From: Phragmites australis
Taxonomy: Eukaryota > Streptophyta > Magnoliopsida > Poales > Poaceae
NCBI RefSeq assembly: GCF_958298935.1
Contig: NC_084933.1
Location: forward strand, 9,903,001-9,967,000
Reading direction: 5' to 3'
DNA length: 64,000 nucleotides
The notes beneath the pieces are model-generated. The model had not been told where the DNA came from, did not search any database, and saw only the letters and a list, made by a program, of their open reading frames with translations. The position numbers were made by a program, and so were the translations under genes. Positions 58,301-64,000 of the stretch are shown here, in pieces; the stretch's first letter is position 1, and each line of letters begins with the position of its first letter.

Positions 58301-58349
58301 TGAAATTTACGAACAGCCCAGTGAAGATGAAGAGTACTCTGATAAGTAG
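43318..58349 (+). CDS. GTF3C5: General transcription factor 3C polypeptide 5 (TFIIIC subunit, Tau95/Tfc1 family), 14 coding exons
   Basis: Subunit of TFIIIC, the nuclear factor that binds the A and B boxes of tRNA-type promoters and recruits TFIIIB and RNA polymerase III. Coding exons seen: 43318-43491, 43579-43765, 45310-45399, 45498-45588, 46980-47046, 48026-48068, 48990-49161, 49265-49363, 53687-53752, 55456-55591, 55961-56138, 56480-56604, 56675-56711, 58174-58349. They sum to 1,641 nt (546 aa plus TAG) with matching phases at every junction. The N-terminal Tau95_N part (about residues 20-150) shows FAVHYPGYPSS, LELRFRPEDP and DFQHVVPVHA. The central Tau95 domain (about 210-430) shows KINWENHVP, LFDERPVWP, YYFSRGPFGKFWIKRGYDPR, FQRIDFRMP and DDFIQAEIRKP. 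The C-terminal tail (about 435-546) is highly acidic, as in the family. Length fits plant homologues. The start has a G at +4 (ATGGCT), and the first exon is GC-rich. Introns 6 and 13 have U12-type signals. Identification is by family recall, not a search. Confidence 0.95.
48069..48989 (+). other. GTF3C5: U12-type AT-AC intron (intron 6 of GTF3C5)
   Basis: Exon 6 ends ...ATTCAAG and is followed directly by ATATCCTTT (48069-48077), the exact minor-spliceosome donor consensus; there is no usable GT. Near the 3' end TACCTTAAAT (48971-48980) resembles the U12 branch site, 11-12 nt before the terminal AC at 48988-48989. Splicing to 48990 joins phase 1 to phase 1 and reads FNIQAAPVKINWE. The intron is 921 bp. 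Confidence 0.88.
49858..50455. mobile_element. Non-autonomous TIR element in GTF3C5 intron 8
   Basis: A GC-rich block of about 600 bp in an AT-rich intron. It starts AGTTATTAAGGCGTCTC and ends with the inverted match CGCCCTAATAACCATG. GGTAAGGCGG occurs subterminally on both sides. No transposase is seen. Superfamily is uncertain (MULE- or hAT-like). Confidence 0.6.
51538..51963 (-). pseudogene. hAT transposase C-terminal fragment (left arm)
   Basis: An open stretch of 141 codons on the minus strand starting MASLNPRHSSNFDVDKL. It contains the typical hAT dimerisation signature (LPTSVERIFSAM, then a MGDEWLNDLM block), resembling TTF-type zinc-finger/ZMYM1-like transposases. It lacks the N-terminal zinc finger and the catalytic core, so it is a fragment. 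It lies inside GTF3C5 intron 8 in antisense orientation and forms one arm of the palindrome. Confidence 0.75.
52074..52500 (+). pseudogene. hAT transposase C-terminal fragment (right arm)
   Basis: The mirror copy of the left-arm fragment, on the plus strand. It is open to about 52313 and then broken by stop codons and frame changes. It contains an exact duplication of 27 codons (two copies of SLNPRYSSHFDVDKLARLAE). The homologous ERxFSA region is badly damaged. It is not functional. Confidence 0.7.
52119..52280 (+). repeat. Perfect 81-bp tandem duplication in hAT right arm
   Basis: GTCTTCTCTTAATCC recurs at 52121 and 52202, and the two 81-bp units read identical. The period is a multiple of three. 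The left arm carries a single copy, so the duplication arose after the arms formed. Confidence 0.85.
54297..54630. mobile_element. Foldback MITE in GTF3C5 intron 9
   Basis: The 334-bp element begins GAGTAAATTT and ends AAATTTACTC, with the internal inverted match AACTATCGCAAAACTACACTT / AAGTGTAGTTTTGCGATAGTT (shown here only as arms). The flanks ctaaaaata and ataaaaata agree at 8 of 9 positions, consistent with a 9-bp Mutator-like target duplication. Confidence 0.8.
55129..55235 (+). repeat. Imperfect tandem duplication of about 52 bp
   Basis: TACTGAAGGAACCTGGA followed by TTATATTAGGACA occurs twice in a row in GTF3C5 intron 9, with small differences. Confidence 0.75.
56712..58173 (+). other. 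GTF3C5: U12-type GT-AG intron (intron 13 of GTF3C5)
   Basis: The donor is T|GTATCCTTG (56712 on), a U12-type GT donor. TTCCTTAAC at 58156-58164 is the exact U12 branch-site consensus and lies about 10 nt before the AG at 58172-58173. Joining the flanking exons gives LDDSYELGEG in frame and leads to the terminal acidic exon. The intron is 1,462 bp and contains a foldback MITE. Confidence 0.88.
56855..57286. mobile_element. Foldback MITE inside U12 intron 13
   Basis: The left end has GTTTGATTGGTTGCC...GCATGGG. The right end has CCCATGCGAACAACCAATCACAC, its approximate inverse complement. The interior is rich in GGATGCA-type repeats. No coding capacity is visible. Confidence 0.6.
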
Positions 58350-58449
58350 AGTTGTTCTGGGAGTCGCAATCTTCCCCAGTTTCAAATTTGCAAACTCATG
58401 TAAAATCCCATGCGTGTAGGAATGATATTACATAGCTTATTTGTTAAAT

Positions 58450-58690
58450 TATCATTTCGTTGGGTACTTCGGAGCTTACTAGTTCAATTTCCGTGAGTCT
58501 ACGTGTAAAGAGATCATATAACCCCAAGCACATCGAGGAGCCCACACTGTCTAGGACTTCCTTGGTGTGCTCCTGGCTCCGCTGGAACTCGCAGCAAAGC
58601 ACCACCCAGGTCCGCATCACAGATGATTCGGTTGCAACAGTTCCAGTCCGTCCGCCAAAGTTGGATGTTCAGGTCGCCATTGCAAGGTAA
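58450..58690. other. Exon-like GC-rich block next to GTF3C5 3' end
   Basis: Minus strand from ATG 58623: MRTWVVLCCEFQRSQEHTKE, then VLDSVGSSMCLGLYDLFTRR and a stop near 58450 (57 aa), with grass-like codon choice (G/C at third positions). The plus strand is also open (58460-58690, 76 aa) and ends at a donor-like CAAG|gtaaaa. I recognise neither. It may be a terminal exon of a gene on the minus strand or a gene relic. Confidence 0.3.
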
Positions 58691-58699
58691 AATTATACC

Positions 58700-61600
58700 G
58701 GCAGAATTGTCCATAAGTTCTCAAACCCAAATAAAATTCCAAATCTCAACTTGAATAAGCAGTTATTGGAACTCTAAATTTTAGCAAGAAAATCGGAAGA
58801 TTGGGAATTAGCCTGCCCCAAGCCTCCGTCCACCACTCACTGCCACGGGACGCATTCTCGAGGCTGTAGCTTCTTCTGTTAAAAAACAAAAAAAACTAAA
58901 AGAATCCCGGACGCGGGACGTCTGATGGAAACTCTGGATGCTCCAACGGCACGTTGCAATATGGAAAAATGACATCGGTAACATCGGAGTCATTGTTTGT
59001 CAGATAGAAAAATATGTACCAAAATAGCTCATTGCATGTATCTGATTTTAAGAGGAAAATTCCTACCACAACATCAAGACTTGTTTCGTACATCATTTTC
59101 AGAGCAAAACCCTATCTGATCGCTTGACATTGAGCAAAAGAGATTTTGAATGAGTTTGACTCCTTGACCAATCCACTAAAAATGGCATGAAAAAGATCTC
59201 AGATCCTAAAATCGAGTTTCCCAGCAGGCACGTGTGATCCAGGTAATCGGGTGAAGTGATTACGGGAAGGCCTGGTCTGCCGTGTAGGGAAATGAGGCGG
59301 CTAAATTTCCGATTCCTCCCATGCCTAGCCTAGGCATCACACTGGAAACACAGAGCAATTGCATGCATGCTTTCTGCTCTCAGAGAACTAGAGCTCTTAT
59401 GGGAGCCCATGGCTTTGGTCCTCATATTTTGATGGGGGAAGGGGTGTGCTGCTATTATTTAACCATTTGGAATCAATTGAACATGTGGCTCTTGAATGAG
59501 CCGACACTTTTTTCTACTATGATATGATGATGAGCCTAGTAGGTACTTGGTAGGGTGAACACGGCACAATGTCTCAATCCACTCCCAATTCTCCTATGTA
59601 AGCAATGTCTGTAAAGTGTGATTGGTAGAGGAATTAAGAGGCGTCAGACAGAGAAGGCAGTGTCAGTGTCGGCTGTAAGACACCACTAGAAAGACAACAG
59701 GCAGCATCAATTTTTATTTTGTTTGCATTTTACTGGATTCGACACGTGTATGACATATATTATATTGGGTTTACAGTGTATGGTTTCTTTCACTTCTAAT
59801 CTATGAAAGTTCTCTTCTGTTTGACAAGAGAAATTCAATTAGCTTGTTAACCCAATCAATATGGTGGACTGTTGTCGTGTTGGGGAAACTTTTTTATACA
59901 TATAAATGCGGTGCATCTTAAACTTCTATGGGTGCGGCGATGGTTGGAGTTTGGATGCGGCAACCAAGATGCATACTGTCAGAAAACCAAAGGCTTAGAC
60001 CAACCAAAAGCTCGACGCAAGCAAAATGCGGGGTTTAGCTGAATATGTTTTCAACCTGGAGCACTGATGCCGTAAATTAATTTATTTGCACCCCCTTTCT
60101 TTTTACATCAAATCTTAAGAAACCTGTCTATTATGCGATAGCTAGATAGACAAACGATTAGCTGATAGCTAAACCTTAAAAACACGAAGTCTGAAATCAC
60201 GGATAGACTCTATTCACTTCCGTCACAGCCAAAATGGCATGGGCTCAACATTCCATAAGCTATGGAACTTGGTTCAGATTCTGATCAGTTGTAAATTCAA
60301 GATCGTGTAAGTCACCTTAGATATTCAGATTCTGATCAGTTGTAAATTCAAGATCGTGTAAGTCACCTAAGATATTTCATTTTTTTATCTTGTATTTTAC
60401 CGTTTTGGTTTTTCCACCATATTCAAGCTTTTGCATTTTAACAGCTGAGCCAGCTGGAATAGATTTAGCTTCTGTGTCATTAACGAATAGATTTAGCTTT
60501 TGGCTTATTAACGTGGCAACCTACCAATTTATGTCATTTGTAAAAAAATCACTTTGTGACATTGACAATTTCTTTCCAAGAAAATTGCAAGGTTGTTTCA
60601 CAAATTTAGCCTATTACAACAAGCAATTTAGAAAATTGAATCCGGTACTGCTAAATATAAATTATTATGTGATGTAAATTAGAGATTGAATACGTTACAA
60701 GGAATGCTGCGTCGCAGTCAGCTACGCTTTATCCCTGCAAATCTTCTGCCATGCCAAAATTGCAACTAACAGGGCTTCCTAGATTTACTTCATCAGACCA
60801 AATCGATAGTTTCAGCGCCCACTGCTGCAGACTTGCAGCTTATGTACTAGTAAACAAGTTTATAGCTTATGATTCTTGACGTCAGAAGTTTGGCTACCTT
60901 GCAGTTAGCTCTGGTGAAATGTTAGAAAAATTCTGACATTCTGTTTGTAATCTTTTGTAGCACATGGCCCAAATTATTTGCACATTCCAGTTCTGGTTCT
61001 CATTGTGTCACACCTCACACCAGTAAACTAAGTGTGCCAAACAGATCAGACAGTATGTCAAAGAGTACCGTTTCTACAGGCACCAATTATTGCAAACAGT
61101 TGAGGGGTATACCAATTACAGAGAACAACATAACACAGAACACAAGTACCAGTGATTGAGGATTACAGTCCACAAATAGTACACATCTTAGTTACTGCCC
61201 CACAAGTAAGAGGAACTTAGGGCAATCATATAAAAAGTCACCTCTTAATTGAACGGTCTACTACAAATTCGAGGGTATATCAGCACTGCTTAGCTTGTTC
61301 GAATTGAAGGCAAAGCCATTGCTCAATTCTTGATGTCTCCCAAGCCTACATTACTACTGCAAAAGAAGGCATTCTACTCTTCACTGGTGTCTAACTGGTG
61401 AACTAGTCACCATACTCTAGGTGCCTTTGTCTCTTGTCTCATGGTGCCCTCTGTTATACCAGATGGTATATTTGAGGCTAGCCTTCTTTGTCTATGGAAC
61501 CAAGAGACAAGGAATGACCATGTCTTCAATTGTACCTCATTGACGTTCACATCAGTCCTGTACCTATCTTTCAACAATTTATTTCAAAGTGAATTGCATG

Positions 61601-61900
61601 ACAGTTCCGTAAACCTTGGCAATACCATTGCCAGCTTGCCATGTGCAATGTTAAATTTAGTGTCACTTGAAGAGAGATGAAATTCATGTGATGCATGGAG
61701 TTTATTTTTGCATAGTGTAGTACTCCTTTCAGCCATAGTTTCTTCATCAAAGGCATAGTTTTCTCATCATATGATGCAATTTTGGTCTAACTTAGAAGTC
61801 GCATCATCCTAATGCTACTCTGGGAAGTGCAAACCAGTTCAATGACCTTTATTGAAGACATCCCTTGTTTCCGTAGCCTGGAAACTCGTTCAACAATTGA
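58700..61900. other. AT-rich intergenic DNA, no gene seen
   Basis: No recognisable domain, RNA gene or element coding region. It holds one clear tandem duplication (60273-60375) and MITE-like AT-rich segments that I could not delimit. Confidence 0.4.
60273..60375 (+). repeat. 51-bp near-perfect tandem duplication
   Basis: TTCAGATTCTGATCAGTTGT...GTAAGTCACCT(T/A)AGATA occurs twice, period 51 bp. Confidence 0.88.
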
Positions 61901-61909
61901 GCATGAATA

Positions 61910-64000
61910 TGCCAGGAGATTATGTAGGACCGAAAGAAGCGACTAGAGAGGAGGTGAATAAGCATCTTAATAATTTTTTTTGAAATAGATGACTTTCTCC
62001 TATTTTTAATCACCCATCACACCTCAAAAATTGAGCGTAAACAAAAAACTCAGAGAGACAAAGCAAGATGGAAAGTATCAAGGCAATATGACTTCACGGA
62101 TGGAATATAAACCATATGTTCCATTCAAAACTATTCTATTTGTCTTTGTGCCCAAAAGCTCACAACTTTGAAGATGAACGAAACAGAGATAAGATCACCG
62201 GACAAGTGAACTCTTCACGATGATGGTATAGAGGCAAGAGAATTCAAGACCTCATCACATATACATGTGTATGTGAATTCTATACCTCTAGCATCAAGAA
62301 AAACAACTTTCCAAGGTGTTAAAATTTCAGTTCAAAAAGAAAAACGAAAAATCAACAACAAAACACCAAGAACTTGTAGATATGCAAGTGAACAATAGAA
62401 GAAAACTAGAAGGAGGAGAATTCAAGCATATGCAAAAACTTAAACTTCATTACTCAAAGAGGTCAACCCTATTTTAAACTGATTACAAAAATTTATCTCT
62501 CAAAACTCTCACCTATTATATAAGCTAAGCACTTATCTTTCTCTCTTCTAAAACCCTAGCACAAGACTCTTATGTGGATGGCTCAAGGGGTGGGCTTCCC
62601 AAACAGCCAAACCTCTCTTTTGATAGCTTAGAAAACTTGGCCTCTAAGTTTCTGACTGTTCCTAAAATACCCATCTCTTATAGTATATTCCTACCTACCA
62701 CCAAGGGTATTTTGGTCTATTTTCTCCACCATCCATCGGACGATTGTGGCACCTTCACGACTTAGCTGCGCCTTAACAAAAGCTTCGTGATGATGCCACG
62801 TGCACTTCATCCGTCCGTTGTTTTGTGGCTAAACCGGAAAACTGACTCACACGTTTTTTAAGACGTGACTCACAGCTGCTTGCTTTGACCACAAGCAAGT
62901 CTTTCAATGTTAACGTGTGTCCTCCATCAAGCGATCTTGACCACCGGTAAGTCTATCATACTCCCGATCCCTCAGACCGCTTTGTCACTTGCACCGGTAT
63001 CCCCTTTGCTTGACATTGTCAACACGCCGTCTTCATCAATCTTCATCTCTTGCCTTGCTTGATATCCACATGTACTGCTAGGATCATCCTTGACTCCATC
63101 TGGCCTCCTAATCATCCGACATGAAGCACGCCGCTTATCGCCGGTCACTCACTATCGACCGCCAAGTTGCATCCAATACCTGCACACCATGAGACCAGCA
63201 AACATGCATCTCCAGAACCATATAACATCATCACATGTTAGTTCAAATCGAAATCAAGATAAAAAAAGATCAGACGTAACAAAAATATGAACACTGGATG
63301 GTCTGGCGTTCACACCAATGCAACATCGGACCATCCGATGAGTACAACTCCACTGGAACCCGGTTTGCATTCCTCTCCAAAAAAATTAGTCCGTTGAACA
63401 CAAAACCCCAACACCGGATAATACCGTGAACACCTCAACATTTGCCTCAGAACTGAAAAGCTCTGGTGATACTCTTCGGTGTTCCCACGCCCATCACCTA
63501 ACCATCCGGTGAGTACATCTTCCATGGAACTTAGTTTTTCAACCTCTCTAGAAATCTTTGTTTGGTGAAGCCTCCGGTGATCACCCGTGCACACACCGGA
63601 CCATCCGGTGAGGATACCGCACCAGGCTTTCATATTTGCACCCTTTTTTGGAAAAATAAGTCCGGTGCTCACTCTCACTCACATCGGACCTTCCAATGAA
63701 TGAATTTTTCTCTGCCTCTGCACTAAAAAGCTCCGGTGCTTACATCTACCACACACCGGACTATCTGGTGAGGTTAAAAACCCTCACACCAAACTATCCG
63801 GTGAGTGTAAGCTTCCTGCACCGAGATAACGATACAAACTCCAATTCTTTTCAACTTTGGTTAGACAAAATCAACATTGCAGTATAAAATCATGCATATG
63901 CTAACCAACAAAAGCCACACAAACGTCAATCACTCATCACACAAGATAAGCCAAGGCACATCTCAACTTGGTTTCTCAATCTTCCCATTGATGAGTGCAT
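61910..64000 (-). repeat. SIRE-like retrotransposon LTR/internal sequence (partial)
   Basis: Phrases such as GGACCGAAAGAAGCGACTAG (61930) and the CATCCGGTGAGTAC / CACACCGGACTATC array (63300-63810) are typical of grass Copia SIRE-type 3' regions. No coding domain is visible, and it runs off the window. Confidence 0.4.
63300..63810 (-). repeat. ACCGGACCATCCGGTG-type array
   Basis: About ten copies of CCATCCGGTGA, CACACCGGACTAT and similar, spaced 30-80 bp, many paired as short palindromes. Confidence 0.75.

Noticed and set aside
58170..58419. Plus and minus ORFs over the last GTF3C5 exon
   Set aside because: They are out-of-frame shadows of exon 14.
1..64000. tRNA, rRNA, CRISPR array, organellar DNA insert
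   Set aside because: I saw no cloverleaf with A/B boxes, no rRNA core sequences, no regular spacer array and no recognisable plastid or mitochondrial genes by eye; a formal scan was not possible.

Overview
The window is nuclear DNA of a grass (Poaceae). Evidence: one split housekeeping gene with a GC-rich first exon and AT-rich introns, embedded in nested retrotransposons of grass type (SIRE-like Copia, Tat-like and Tekay-like Gypsy, L1-type LINE, CACTA, hAT, foldback MITEs). There are no bacterial-style operons, rRNA genes or CRISPR arrays. Species cannot be fixed from sequence alone.

Layout. 1-5700: a probable multi-exon minus-strand gene of unknown product, with good exon candidates at 952-1050, 1261-1391, 2956-3075 and 3527-3624; a CpG-rich block at 4680-5660 looks like its 5' end. 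5795-6483: unrecognised minus-strand ORFs. 8058-8215: hAT-like fragment. About 8590-15100: a decayed L1-type LINE on the minus strand whose reverse-transcriptase active site reads YAGN instead of YADD. 15870-16830: CACTA TNP2 transposase fragment. 17800-26000: broken Gypsy elements, including a Tat-like copy on the minus strand with an antisense ORF and two copies of one Gypsy leader facing each other as a roughly 1-kb-armed inverted repeat. 26943-29654: a rearranged Tat-like insertion bounded by a 5-bp target duplication (ATAGT). 29660-36770: retroelement debris, a Helitron-like start, and a CACTA end joined to transposase sequence. 36779-42760: a decayed SIRE-like Copia element on the plus strand.

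43318-58349 is the one fully resolved gene: TFIIIC subunit 5 (GTF3C5/Tau95/Tfc1 family). I reconstructed 14 coding exons (1,641 nt, 546 aa) that keep frame from ATG to stop. Two of its 13 introns carry U12-type (minor spliceosome) signals: intron 6 is AT-AC with donor ATATCCTTT, and intron 13 is GT-AG with donor GTATCCTT and branch site TTCCTTAAC. The 4.3-kb intron 8 hosts a 1.6-kb palindromic hAT element and a TIR element, intron 9 a MITE with a near-perfect target duplication, and intron 13 a foldback MITE. Thus a Pol III transcription-factor gene depends on the minor spliceosome and carries a potential hairpin RNA in its pre-mRNA.

58350-64000 is AT-rich intergenic DNA with an unexplained exon-like block just after GTF3C5 and, from about 61900, sequence resembling SIRE-type LTR/internal DNA with CCGG-palindrome repeats.
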